Assembly: GCF_024213195.1 (NCBI RefSeq)
Contig: NZ_JANAVF010000005.1
Coordinates: 472,542-536,541 of the forward strand
Direction: 5' to 3'
DNA length: 64,000 bases
DNA from: Streptomyces sp. TBY4
GTDB taxonomy: Bacteria; Actinomycetota; Actinomycetes; Streptomycetales; Streptomycetaceae
Shown: piece by piece, positions 7,914-15,277 of the stretch
Position numbering within the stretch: the stretch's first letter is position 1
How the letters are laid out: the number at the start of each line of letters is the position of its first letter
Made by a program: the position numbers and the translations under genes
Notes under the pieces: generated by a model
Told to the model about the DNA's origin: nothing
Databases searched by the model: none
The model's input: the letters and a program-made list of their open reading frames with translations, nothing else

Positions 7914-8581
7914 GCGGCTGCCTCCGCCTCGTGGGTGAGGTACTGGTCGGCGATCCATTCGGTGTAGGCGGGGGGTACGGCCTGGCGGGCTTCGGTCTTG
8001 TTCATCCAGGTGCAGCCCATGGCGTCCGCGTACGCGCGCTCGCCCTTGTGCTGGAAGGCCAAGAGGCCCTTGTGGTGCCAGCAAGGGGGCAGGAGGTCGC
8101 CACCACCGGCCCAGGAGGTTTCGAAGGCGCGGTGGCGGCGGACGTTCAGGCCGAACTGCGTCCCGCACAGGAGGTAGTCGGCACGGAGGGTGCCGTCCCA
8201 GGCGGCCTCAGGGACGTTCTCCAGGGCCCACGGCCGTCCGGAGGCCTGCATGAGCCTCTTGCCGGGGGTGATCAGGTCGGGATGGTCGTCGCGGCTGCCG
8301 CGCCAGGCGGTGACCCGGGCCTTGTTCTGACACGGCCACGACGCGTGGATCAGCTCGTACTCCTCGACCTCGCCCGTGGTGATGATCCGGTCGAGGTATT
8401 CGAGGGCGTCGGCCTGGTGGAAGGCGAAGGGGTAGTTCGGCATGGGGTGGATGTCGATGCCGGTGACGTCGAATCCGGCAAGGTAGTAGCCCATCGAGAG
8501 GCCGCCGGCGCCGCAGCACAGATCCAGTACACGCATACCGTTCGGGCGCCGCAGCGGGAGCACCATCGTGGACGCGCTCAT
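7910..8581 (-). CDS. Small C5-cytosine DNA methyltransferase-like protein (copy 1)
   Basis: A 223-residue protein with SAM-binding motif I (VLDLCCGAGGLSMGYYLAGF), the catalytic Pro-Cys of motif IV in HASWPCQNK, motif VI in ALENVPEA and a C-terminal AVPPAYTEWIADQ resembling motifs IX/X. At 223 residues it has little room for a target-recognition domain, which is what one sees in short phage-like DNA methylases. It overlaps its paralogue upstream and the primase-polymerase downstream by 4 bp each, so it is part of the replication operon. It probably modifies the element's DNA; target sequence unknown. Confidence 0.82.
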   Translation of the reverse strand: MSASTMVLPLRRPNGMRVLDLCCGAGGLSMGYYLAGFDVTGIDIHPMPNYPFAFHQADALEYLDRIITTGEVEEYELIHASWPCQNKARVTAWRGSRDDHPDLITPGKRLMQASGRPWALENVPEAAWDGTLRADYLLCGTQFGLNVRRHRAFETSWAGGGDLLPPCWHHKGLLAFQHKGERAYADAMGCTWMNKTEARQAVPPAYTEWIADQYLTHEAEAAA

Positions 8582-9309
8582 GCGGCTACCGCCCCGGCGA
8601 GGGTACGGGTGAGGAAGACACGGCCGAGCCACTGGGAGTAGGCCGGGGGAATGGCTTCGGTCAGTTCCTCCCGGACGTCGGTCCAGTCGATCCCCATCGC
8701 GGCCTGCATCTCGGTGACGGTGGCCTTCCCGCCGCCGGAGCCGTACGCGGCGACGTACGGTCCGTCGAAGTACTGTCCGTGCCGCCAGCCGCGTACCCGG
8801 CCACGGTGCTTGGGGTGGACGGGCTGAGATGTGGTCCAGCCGCCCAGCTCGAAGTTGCGGTGGCGGAGCACTCCGAGAGCGAACTGTTCGCCGCACAGGG
8901 TGATGTCGCGGCGGACGGGGGCTTTGCCGTTGGGCTGCTCGATCATGTACGGGAGCCCTGTGGTGTCGAGCAGGGCCCGAAGTTCGGGGATGAGCTGGAC
9001 GTGGGTGCGGCCCCAGCCCATGGCCCGGTTGGTGCCGATGGTCAGCGCGCATCCGTCCTGGCAGGGCGGGGAGGCGTGGATGAACGAGTACGCGCCGATT
9101 TCCCCGGACTCGATCAGCGCTGCGAGGACCGCGAGGGCATCGCCCTGCTGGAAGGCGAACGGGTATCGGGCCGATCGGTCGATGATGTCGACGCCGGTCA
9201 CATCGAATCCGGCGCGGTGGTAGCCCATGGCGGCGCCGCCGGCACAGCAGAACAGGTCCAGCAGGGCCGGGCGCTGGTGTGCTCGCAGGATGGGGGTGGT
9301 CTGAGTCAT
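8578..9309 (-). CDS. Small C5-cytosine DNA methyltransferase-like protein (copy 2)
   Basis: A 243-residue paralogue of the next gene: motif I LLDLFCCAGGAAMGYHRAGF, motif IV HASPPCQDG with the catalytic Cys, RHRNFE, and the C-terminal IPPAYSQWLGRVF. Motif VI, normally ENV, reads IEQPNG; loss of the Asn-Val could alter or weaken catalysis. ATG 9309 has AGGAGA upstream and is the first gene after a strong hairpin, so it heads the methyltransferase/prim-pol/helicase operon. The pair could act separately on different targets, or as two subunits. Confidence 0.82.
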   Translation of the reverse strand: MTQTTPILRAHQRPALLDLFCCAGGAAMGYHRAGFDVTGVDIIDRSARYPFAFQQGDALAVLAALIESGEIGAYSFIHASPPCQDGCALTIGTNRAMGWGRTHVQLIPELRALLDTTGLPYMIEQPNGKAPVRRDITLCGEQFALGVLRHRNFELGGWTTSQPVHPKHRGRVRGWRHGQYFDGPYVAAYGSGGGKATVTEMQAAMGIDWTDVREELTEAIPPAYSQWLGRVFLTRTLAGAVAA

Positions 9310-9346
9310 GCTTGGGGTCTCCTGTTTCTGCGAAGGGACGGAGAAG

Positions 9347-9388
9347 CCGGGGCGGTCGCGGTCTTGTGGTGAGAGGCGACCGCCCCGG
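9347..9388 (-). terminator. 13-bp hairpin ahead of the methyltransferase operon
   Basis: CCGGGGCGGTCGC (9347-9359) is perfectly complementary to 9376-9388, with a 16-nt loop. It follows the stop of the 96-residue gene (9395) and precedes methyltransferase copy 2 (start 9309). It may terminate the upstream operon or act as a leader attenuator. Bases 9366-9389 are repeated exactly at 15171-15194. Confidence 0.7.
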
Positions 9389-9394
9389 GCACAG

Positions 9395-9685
9395 CTACAG
9401 GTCGGTAAGCGCGGCGGTGGGGATCTCGTAGACGTCGATGACGTCCTTCACTCCGTGCCAGCGGCCCGGGGTGTGGTGGATGTAGACCACGTGCAGCGGG
9501 ATGCCGTCGCGGCTGGTGAAGGCGTAGACGTTCACCGCGTCCACGTTCTGCGGGCTCTTACGGGCGCTGCGGATGTGGGACAGAACCGAGATCACCGTGA
9601 GGCGTTCGGGCCGGTACCGGGCCCCGTCAACCTGGGTGTGCAGGGTGGGGTGCTGGGTCGCGGCGAGGGTGGGGCTGTGGCTCAT
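9395..9685 (-). CDS. Small AICE protein of unknown function
   Basis: A 96-residue soluble protein starting at ATG 9685, with GGAG close upstream. The core VDAVNVYAFTSRDGIPLHVVYIHHTPGRWHGVKDVIDVYEIP alternates hydrophobic residues like a small beta domain. It has no membrane segment or catalytic signature I recognise. It is the last gene of the transfer operon before the 9347-9388 hairpin. Confidence 0.6.
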   Translation of the reverse strand: MSHSPTLAATQHPTLHTQVDGARYRPERLTVISVLSHIRSARKSPQNVDAVNVYAFTSRDGIPLHVVYIHHTPGRWHGVKDVIDVYEIPTAALTDL

Positions 9686-9696
9686 GGAGGGCTCCT

Positions 9697-10146
9697 TCAG
9701 TTGTGGAAGTGGTTGCGCTTGATGACGGCCCGGCGGATGTTGACTACCGTTCCGCCAGTGCGGCCGTGGTTGTTGCCGAGGACCTGGGTGGCGATCCATC
9801 CGCCGAAGATGACGGCGGCCAGGATGACGAGCTGCTGGATCAGCGCGGCGACGGCGGCGATGAAGGTGGTCAGGAGCATCAGTCCGCCGCAGGCCGCGGC
9901 GAAGCCGATGCCGCCGAGGGCGATGTTGACGGCGAGCGGGTTGATGGCCGGCCGCTCCGCGGCGGGCTCGGGGGCCTTCGTGGGGGCGATGGCGTAGCCG
10001 GTGATGATCCGGCCGTCCGGGAGCTGGATCGTCTGGACGTCCGGCAGCGGGTGCGGCTGCTGGACGACGACCAGCGGCGCCGGGGCCATGGGGACCGGCC
10101 GGTGAATCTCGGCGGTCTCCCAGCGGGTCGGGTCGTGGTGGTTCAA
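9697..10146 (-). CDS. Membrane protein of the transfer/spread cluster
   Basis: A 149-residue protein. The N-terminal ~75 residues are soluble and Pro-rich (RPVPMAPAPLVVVQQPHPLP), followed by two adjacent hydrophobic segments (about 80-105 and 110-130) and a basic C-terminal tail (NNHGRTGGTVVNIRRAVIKRNHFHN). Position among small genes 3' of the DNA translocase matches spread (Spd) genes, which promote intramycelial distribution of AICEs and plasmids. The specific family is not established. Confidence 0.65.
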   Translation of the reverse strand: MNHHDPTRWETAEIHRPVPMAPAPLVVVQQPHPLPDVQTIQLPDGRIITGYAIAPTKAPEPAAERPAINPLAVNIALGGIGFAAACGGLMLLTTFIAAVAALIQQLVILAAVIFGGWIATQVLGNNHGRTGGTVVNIRRAVIKRNHFHN

Positions 10147-10156
10147 GGGGTGCCTC

Positions 10157-10345
10157 CTACAGGTCGGGTATGGCGTTGATGACGGAGGTGACGATCTCGG
10201 TGACGGCGGGGGCGGCTCCGGTGGAGGCGAGGTAGAAGCCGAACATCACGGCGACGAAGGCGGAGCCGACGCCGAGGGTCTTGGAGCGCAGGAGCAGTGC
10301 GAGGAGGAGCCCGAAGAGGGCGACGAGGGTGATGGTGACGGCCAT
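10157..10345 (-). CDS. Small two-segment membrane protein, Spd-like
   Basis: A 62-residue protein made almost entirely of two hydrophobic segments (TITLVALFGLLLALLLR and VGSAFVAVMFGFYLASTGAAP) joined by a short basic turn. Very similar small proteins recur beside TraB genes in Streptomyces AICEs and conjugative plasmids. A role in spreading of the element through the mycelium is inferred from position, not shown by sequence. Confidence 0.65.
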   Translation of the reverse strand: MAVTITLVALFGLLLALLLRSKTLGVGSAFVAVMFGFYLASTGAAPAVTEIVTSVINAIPDL

Positions 10346-10378
10346 AGGAGGCCTCCTTGCTCGGGGTTGGAGGAGGGG

Positions 10379-10576
10379 CTACTTGCGGCGCTTGGCGCGG
10401 GCGTCCTCGCGGGCCTGGGCGACCTCGCGGATGCGGTCGATCTCGTTCTCGATCCGCTTGGTGGACTTGCCGCGCTGCTGGCGCCGGACGGCCTTGGCGC
10501 CGAGGTAGACGACGCGGGCGAGTTCGCCGAGGCTGTGCGGGTCCTTGTCGGTGAGCGCGTACTTCTCGCGGGCCAT
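10379..10576 (-). CDS. Small basic helical AICE protein
   Basis: A 65-residue, very basic protein: HSLGELARVVYLGAKAVRRQQRGKSTKRIENEIDRIREVAQAR and a final RAKRRK. It is predicted all-helical with coiled-coil character and could bind DNA or TraB. It lies within the run of spread-type genes. Function unknown. Confidence 0.55.
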   Translation of the reverse strand: MAREKYALTDKDPHSLGELARVVYLGAKAVRRQQRGKSTKRIENEIDRIREVAQAREDARAKRRK

Positions 10577-10594
10577 GACGGTGCTCCCTTGGGG

Positions 10595-10846
10595 TTAGCG
10601 GGTGCCGGCGCGGTGGATGCGGGCGGCGCGGTTGTGGAGGCGGCGGCCGACGCGGACGCGTATGCCGTGGCCGTGGCAGCGGCGGCAGACCTTGCCGCGC
10701 TTGGGTCGTCCCTTGCGGTCGGTCTTGAGGAGCTGGCCGACGCCGTCGCACTTGCGGCAGGTGCCGAACGGGGACAGCCAGCACCTGACGCCATAACCGA
10801 GGGTGACGACGAGTAGGCAGGCGCTAGCGAGCAGGGCAAGGCTCAT
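10595..10846 (-). CDS. Small membrane protein with DnaJ-like zinc ribbon
   Basis: An 83-residue protein with one N-terminal transmembrane helix (LALLASACLLVVTLGYGV) and two CxxC pairs in DnaJ-type repeats, CRKCDGVGQL and CRRCHGHGIR, followed by a basic tail. It is the first gene after the TraB gene and the CTAG-rich inverted-repeat region. Membrane-anchored zinc ribbons of this type recur in AICE spread clusters; the exact role is unknown. Confidence 0.65.
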   Translation of the reverse strand: MSLALLASACLLVVTLGYGVRCWLSPFGTCRKCDGVGQLLKTDRKGRPKRGKVCRRCHGHGIRVRVGRRLHNRAARIHRAGTR

Positions 10847-10890
10847 TGGGGCCCTCCTGGGCGGGTTTTCGGGGTTTTCGCAGGTGGGCC

Positions 10891-10974
10891 GCTAGACGCT
10901 AGCAACCTGATCAGGTGCGGTGTGGGTCGCTAGCGAGGTTGCTAGGTCTAGCGACGTGGGTTGCTAGACCTAGC
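10891..10974. repeat. CTAG-rich inverted repeats downstream of traB (candidate clt)
   Basis: GCTAGGTCTAGC (10941-10952) and its exact complement (10963-10974) form a 12-bp stem with a 10-nt loop. A second inverted pair joins 10899-10908 with 10936-10945 (10 bp). Seven CTAG tetranucleotides fall in 83 bp. The cluster starts 12 bp past the traB stop, where the cis-acting locus of transfer lies in several Streptomyces plasmids. It could instead be a terminator or operator. Confidence 0.5.
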
Positions 10975-10985
10975 GGCCTCTCGGG

Positions 10986-13196
10986 CTACTTCGCGGCCCG
11001 GTTCTTGTCACGCTTGGTGATGGCGTCGACGATGTGCTGACGCTCGATGCCGCGCCGGTTGGCGCCCTTGCCGGTGTCCGTCTTGCCCCACACCTGGTCG
11101 GTCTTGATGCCGAACGGCTTGAGGACGGTGCCGAGCTGGTCGGCCTTCGCGCGGCCCTCCAGCTCGGCCCACGGCCCGTAGCTGCCGGGGTCGAGTTCGG
11201 CGAGGCGGTCAACGATGACCTCCGACCACACCTTGTCCTCGGAGCGGCCCAGCACGGTGGCGATGTCGTCCAGGATCGCGTCCGCACTGCGGGGAGCGGG
11301 GACCTCGCCGATCGCGTCGCCGGTCAGGGTTCCTTCCTCCTCGCGCAGGGCGCGGGCACGGACGAGGATGCTGTCGGCGTCGCGGCCGTCGGCGAGGTAG
11401 GTGCGCACGATCCCCGAGTCGTCGCTCATGCCCTTGAGGAGGCCGACGCCCTTGTGGGACTTCAGGAGGCGGGAGGCGTCCAGGCCCTCGGAGTACGAGC
11501 CGGCGCCGAGAACGACGTCGGACACCTGCCAGGAGCCGACCCGCAGGGAGAACCGGGCCTGGTGCTGGTCACGCAGGACGGAGGGGCAGGCCTGGTCGTC
11601 GGGCTTCTGGGTGGAGTTCATGACCGAGACCCCGACGGCCGGCGCGACCCGGGCGAGGTAGACCAGCAGGTCAAGGATCGTCTTGCCGTGGGCGGGGTGT
11701 TGCAGGTACTCCTGCACCTCGTCCAGGACCACGAGGGTGAGGGGCATGTTCATCTTCTTGTCCCGGGAGAGTTCCGGGGTGAGCTTGCCCTCGGGGCAGA
11801 TGTGCAGGGGCAGTTCGGACAGGCGGTGGTAGCGATCCTCGACGTCGGCCTTCAGCTCCATCAGGGCGTTGATGAGGTGCTCTACGGGGTCGAAGCCGTT
11901 GCGGGGCACGATGCCGAACCCGATCCGGTGCGCGACCTTGGAGAACGACCTCCAGTCCGGCGAGGCCTTCCCGTCGAACAGGATGATCCGCACGTACGGA
12001 TCCAGGGCCGCGGCCAGGACGATGGAGCGGGCGGAGAACGTCTTGCCCTGGCGGGGGACGGCGCCGACCAGGAGGGACAGCCACAGCATGCTGGCCATGA
12101 CCGGGTTGCCGCGCTCGTCCACGCCCCACGGGAACGGCTTCCAGAAGTCCACCCTCGTCGCACCGAGCAGCGGGGTGCGGCCGGCGGGGACGGCGAGCGG
12201 GTCGCGGTCGGCGATCCACATCGACACCCGGCGGGCACTGGTCTCGTCGCGGTCGAGGAAGAGCTGGGTGGGTGAGATGTCGATGCCCGAGGCGAGCGGC
12301 ACATGCTTCTTCAGCGCGTCCTCGAACGTCTTGCCGTAGGGCAGGTCGACCACGACCCGCCACCCGTCCCCGTCACGGCCGATCGGGCGGGGGAAGGCGA
12401 TCCCCTGATCCTTGACGGTCAGGCCGGCGGCAGCGAAGGCGCGGGTGATGATGTCGGAGGACAGGCGCCGCTTGCGGAAGGTGACCTTCGCCCGGTCGAT
12501 GAGCGGCTTGTCCGCCGGGGCCCCGACCACGCCGAGCGTGGTGGTCAGCGCGGCAATGGACAGCATCAGCATCCATGACGGGGCCATGACGTAGACGGTC
12601 AGGGCGGCGGCCAGGCCGACGAACCCGGCGACCGCGGCGACGATGCCGCGAAGGCGTACGCGGTCGTTGCGCTGCCGGGACAGGCTCAGGTACTCCCCCG
12701 CGTCCTCGGCCCGGACGGCGGCGAGGCGCAGGTTCTTGCCCTCGGCGTCGAACACCCACCGGCCGGCCGCGGCCGACCAGCGCCAGGCCCCGCGGGGGGC
12801 GTAGGCCAGGATCTTCGGCGTGTAGACCACCGGGAGTCGGAGTGCGTGGTACCCGACGAGGGTGGAGTAGTGGCGGACGGCCCAGCGTCGGACGGCGGTC
12901 CGCTGGTTGGGGAGCTTGACCCAGTCGGGCAGGACCGGCTGACGGGTCTTGTCGTGGGCCTGCATCCACTCCGCGACCGACGGCGGGTACACCTGCCGGG
13001 GCGGGTCGACCGGGGCGCCGTCGGTGATGTCGCTGGTCTCGTCGTCGGTGTCGGGGAGTTCGGCCTGCCACTCACCGGGCCGGACCTCGCCCACGCCGGG
13101 GGCGTCGGGTCCGGGGGTCTTCTTGGGGAAGGGCATCACCTTGGCCGTGTGCTCGTCCGGGTCGTCGTGGTGCGGGAACGGGGTGGTCTCGGTCAC
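10986..13196 (-). CDS. traB: TraB/TraSA-type FtsK-like DNA translocase
   Basis: A 736-residue conjugal transfer protein. The N-terminal 100 residues are acidic and Pro-rich. Two membrane segments lie at about 184-226. The motor domain has Walker A GAVPRQGKT (378-386), Walker B LTLVVLDEVQEYL and a FtsK-type motif region STQKPDDQACPSVLRDQHQARFSLRV. The C-terminal domain (about 640-736) ends in a winged-helix-like segment that in relatives recognises octamers in clt. TraB hexamers move double-stranded plasmid DNA between hyphae, the actinomycete-specific mode of conjugation. It follows two small zinc-type genes and precedes the spread cluster. Confidence 0.93.
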   Translation of the reverse strand: MTETTPFPHHDDPDEHTAKVMPFPKKTPGPDAPGVGEVRPGEWQAELPDTDDETSDITDGAPVDPPRQVYPPSVAEWMQAHDKTRQPVLPDWVKLPNQRTAVRRWAVRHYSTLVGYHALRLPVVYTPKILAYAPRGAWRWSAAAGRWVFDAEGKNLRLAAVRAEDAGEYLSLSRQRNDRVRLRGIVAAVAGFVGLAAALTVYVMAPSWMLMLSIAALTTTLGVVGAPADKPLIDRAKVTFRKRRLSSDIITRAFAAAGLTVKDQGIAFPRPIGRDGDGWRVVVDLPYGKTFEDALKKHVPLASGIDISPTQLFLDRDETSARRVSMWIADRDPLAVPAGRTPLLGATRVDFWKPFPWGVDERGNPVMASMLWLSLLVGAVPRQGKTFSARSIVLAAALDPYVRIILFDGKASPDWRSFSKVAHRIGFGIVPRNGFDPVEHLINALMELKADVEDRYHRLSELPLHICPEGKLTPELSRDKKMNMPLTLVVLDEVQEYLQHPAHGKTILDLLVYLARVAPAVGVSVMNSTQKPDDQACPSVLRDQHQARFSLRVGSWQVSDVVLGAGSYSEGLDASRLLKSHKGVGLLKGMSDDSGIVRTYLADGRDADSILVRARALREEEGTLTGDAIGEVPAPRSADAILDDIATVLGRSEDKVWSEVIVDRLAELDPGSYGPWAELEGRAKADQLGTVLKPFGIKTDQVWGKTDTGKGANRRGIERQHIVDAITKRDKNRAAK

Positions 13197-13221
13197 GATG
13201 GTTCGACTCCTTCGAGTGGGC

Positions 13222-13464
13222 TCAGGCGGTGGGGCGGGGGATGGCGCGGCAGGTCTCGGCGTGCTTCTGGGCGTCGCGCTTGGCGCCCTCGGTCATGTAG
13301 TTGAGGCAGACGGAGATGTCCCGCTCGCAGCCCCGGCAGGTCGCCGTGGTCCGGTCGCGGTCCTGGCTGATGTCGACGGTGGCCTCGTGGTCGCCGGTGA
13401 TCTCGGCGGCCTTGGTCAGGTAGCGGGCGATGACGCCGGCGGGCCATACGGTCGTGCTGGTCAC
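13222..13464 (-). CDS. Small Cys/His-containing AICE protein
   Basis: An 80-residue protein read from GTG 13464, which overlaps the upstream stop by 4 bp. It carries a likely zinc site: CRGCERDISVCLNYM, then KHAETCR (C-x2-C...H-x3-C). The N-terminal half is VWPAGVIARYLTKAAEITGDHEATV. It lies just before traB in the same operon. Proteins of this sort recur in AICE transfer operons; no biochemical role is known to me. Confidence 0.6.
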   Translation of the reverse strand: MTSTTVWPAGVIARYLTKAAEITGDHEATVDISQDRDRTTATCRGCERDISVCLNYMTEGAKRDAQKHAETCRAIPRPTA

Positions 13465-13838
13465 GGAGCGGCTCCTTCGGGGTAGGCGCAGGGGATGCAC
13501 ATGCCGAGCTGAGCGGGGATGACGTATCCCGCGTCGCGCCGGCATTCGGGGCAGGTACGACGGGCGGTGTTGGCCTTGGCCAGCGCGGCCGTCTTGGCCG
13601 GCGTCATCGGCCGGACCGGTTTCGCACGGTCGACGCGGTACAAGAACGCGGTCAACGGGCCGCGCCGAAACCGCGGACGTAAGACCTGTCCGACGATGTC
13701 CTGTCCGCCGGGGCGGAGCCCGAGGGCGCGGAGCTGGCGGCGGGTTGCAAGGCCATCGGGGGCCAGGCGCCAAGGGAAGGTGGGTATCCCGTGGACGGCC
13801 CCGGTCGGGTCGAAGCAGCGGGCGAACGTCAGGCTCAT
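13461..13838 (-). CDS. RRQRL-type zinc-binding AICE protein
   Basis: A 125-residue protein with the signature of a small family I recall from Streptomyces AICEs: GLATRRQLRALGLRPGGQ in the first third, FLYRVDRAKPVRPMTPAKTAALAKA in the middle and a C-terminal zinc ribbon CPECRRDAGYVIP...CIPC. The signature here reads RRQLRA. Both ends overlap neighbours by 4 bp, so translation is coupled to the DUF2637 gene upstream and the 80-residue gene downstream. Function unknown; nucleic-acid binding is plausible. Confidence 0.75.
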   Translation of the reverse strand: MSLTFARCFDPTGAVHGIPTFPWRLAPDGLATRRQLRALGLRPGGQDIVGQVLRPRFRRGPLTAFLYRVDRAKPVRPMTPAKTAALAKANTARRTCPECRRDAGYVIPAQLGMCIPCAYPEGAAP

Positions 13839-14683
13839 CCGGCCACCGCCCCGGCCGCGGTCGCCTGGTCGGCGCGCTCGGCCTTGAGGGTGTCCCGCAG
13901 GGTGCGGCCGTTGGCCGACGAGGTGCGGACCGCTTTGCGGATCGCCTCCGCCGTCAGCTCGGCGTCCGGCCAGTCGGCGGTAGCCGACCGGGCCTCGCCG
14001 AGAAGTTCGTTCGGGGTGCGGGTCGGTCGAGGCGTGCGGGCCGACTCCGGCACCCGACCGGTCGCCCGACGCGGGGCGTGCTGCACCGCGGCGACCGCCA
14101 GGACCGGGGCCGACTGCGGCAGCTCGACCGGCACGAGGTCAGCCGACTCAATGGCGGGGAGTTCGGGCACCTCAGCCGGGGCTGCGAGGGTCGACTTGGG
14201 CAGGTCAGACCCCAACCGATTTGCGGTGGGCTGATCTGATTCATCCTGATCTGCGATCCGGGCCGGTCGGTGGTGCAGGACCTTCGCTACGAGGTCGGAG
14301 CCGAAGAAGATGGACCCGACCGGAAGCGAGGTCGCCAGCAGCACGAGGACCCAGTTGGCGGGGTCCCAGTCGGCCAACTGCACACGTCCACCGCCGTGCA
14401 GCTCGGGGACCAGGCCGTGCACGTAGTTGAGGACCAGCGAGGCGACCGTGTACCCGGCCAGCACCCGCAGGGCGAACGTCTTGTCCTTGCCGGTGAGTAC
14501 GAGGGTGGCGACCAGGGCCAGGGCCATCAGGCCGTCGACCACGAACGGGTAGAGCAGGGCGGCCGTGCCGTCCGCGCCGACCGTCCGCGCCACGTCCCGC
14601 TGAGCGTTCCACGAGACCCGGAAGGCCATCGCGACCACGCCGACGAGAGCGGCGACCAGCAAGCCCTTGGCGGTGCGGTTCAT
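13835..14683 (-). CDS. DUF2637-type membrane protein, SpdB-like
   Basis: A 282-residue protein from ATG 14683. Four transmembrane helices occupy residues ~5-150 (LLVAALVGVVAMAF, YPFVVDGLMALALVATLVL, VLAGYTVASLVLNYVHGLV, NWVLVLLATSLPVGSIFF). A Pro-rich linker leads to a C-terminal helical domain (WPDAELTAEAIRKAVRTSSANGRTLRDTLKAER) that looks like a DNA-binding helix-turn-helix. This membrane plus DNA-binding layout matches the DUF2637 family common in Streptomyces mobile elements and resembles SpdB, which binds DNA and TraB during spread. Confidence 0.8.
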   Translation of the reverse strand: MNRTAKGLLVAALVGVVAMAFRVSWNAQRDVARTVGADGTAALLYPFVVDGLMALALVATLVLTGKDKTFALRVLAGYTVASLVLNYVHGLVPELHGGGRVQLADWDPANWVLVLLATSLPVGSIFFGSDLVAKVLHHRPARIADQDESDQPTANRLGSDLPKSTLAAPAEVPELPAIESADLVPVELPQSAPVLAVAAVQHAPRRATGRVPESARTPRPTRTPNELLGEARSATADWPDAELTAEAIRKAVRTSSANGRTLRDTLKAERADQATAAGAVAG

Positions 14684-14868
14684 GCCGCACCGCCAATCGC
14701 GCGGCGGCGCCGGGCCCAGCCGACGTGCTGGACGCACCAGCCAGCCCCCGCACCTGCCAGCAGCCAAGCTTCATGCAGCGCGACGGCACCCGGTACGGCC
14801 ACCAGCACCGCCAGCGAACCGGCCCAGATCAGGTACTGATCCAGGGACCGACGAAGGTTCGCGCTCAT
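14680..14868 (-). CDS. Small membrane protein of the transfer operon
   Basis: A 62-residue protein with two hydrophobic helices (YLIWAGSLAVLVAVPGAVAL and AWLLAGAGAGWCV) and a basic tail GWARRRRAIGG. The stop overlaps the DUF2637 start by 4 bp and the ATG overlaps the frameshifted gene upstream by 4 bp. Position suggests a spread/transfer accessory role. Confidence 0.6.
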   Translation of the reverse strand: MSANLRRSLDQYLIWAGSLAVLVAVPGAVALHEAWLLAGAGAGWCVQHVGWARRRRAIGGAA

Positions 14869-15124
14869 GCCGCGGCCCCCTTGCGGGAGCGGGCCCGGCG
14901 GCGGGCCGCCGGCCGGATGAGCGGGACGACGCTGAACAGCTCCGGGGCGCTGGCCTCGATCACCCGGGCGGCGACCCGGGACACGTCGTCGCATCCAGAC
15001 GGGCCGCACGCTCCTCGACGCTCTCACCCTCCACGCCGAGCCACAGCTCCAGCGGGGTACCAAGAGCCAGCTCGATGAACTCATTGACGCTAACGGCCTC
15101 CTGGCCGCCGATGTACGTACGCAT
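14865..15124 (-). pseudogene. First gene of the transfer operon, apparently frameshifted
   Basis: The frame from ATG 15124 (AGGAGA upstream) reads MRTYIGGQEAVSVNEFIELA through VEERAARLDAT and then ends at an early TGA near 14962. A different frame continues smoothly from about 14985-14995 as SRVAARVIEASAPELFSVV and ends at a TGA whose ATGA overlaps the next gene. Joining the two needs one inserted base, and the join gives a protein of about 86 residues with the 4-bp coupling seen throughout this operon. So it is a recent one-base deletion, a sequencing error, or a programmed frameshift. Family not recognised. Confidence 0.65.
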
Positions 15125-15152
15125 GTGGATCTCTCCTGCCGAGCGAAGGGAT

Positions 15153-15194
15153 CCGGGGCAGTCTCGGTCCGTGGTGAGAGGCGACCGCCCCGGG
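15153..15194 (-). promoter_or_regulatory. Leader hairpin of the transfer operon
   Basis: CCGGGGCAGTC (15153-15163) pairs imperfectly with the GCGACCGCCCCGG block at 15181-15193. Bases 15171-15194 are identical to 9366-9389, also followed by a GCGAAGGGA block and CTCCTG next to the start of an operon. It lies in the 5' leader 28-70 bp upstream of the first start codon (15124). Confidence 0.55.
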
Positions 15195-15232
15195 GTGGAG
15201 TTGCACACAGAGCCCCAGCACACGGGGCCCGC

Positions 15233-15273
15233 GCTCCGGCCAGGAGTCGAACCTGACCTACGACCATCGGAGC
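15233..15273 (-). other. tRNA-like fragment (acceptor and T-arm only)
   Basis: Read on the minus strand, GCTCCG (15273-15268) pairs with CGGAGC, and between them is a good T-arm, TCAGG-TTCGACT-CCTGG. D and anticodon arms are missing. It could be a decayed tRNA or a structural leader element. No complete tRNA can be drawn. Confidence 0.35.
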
Positions 15274-15277
15274 AACA

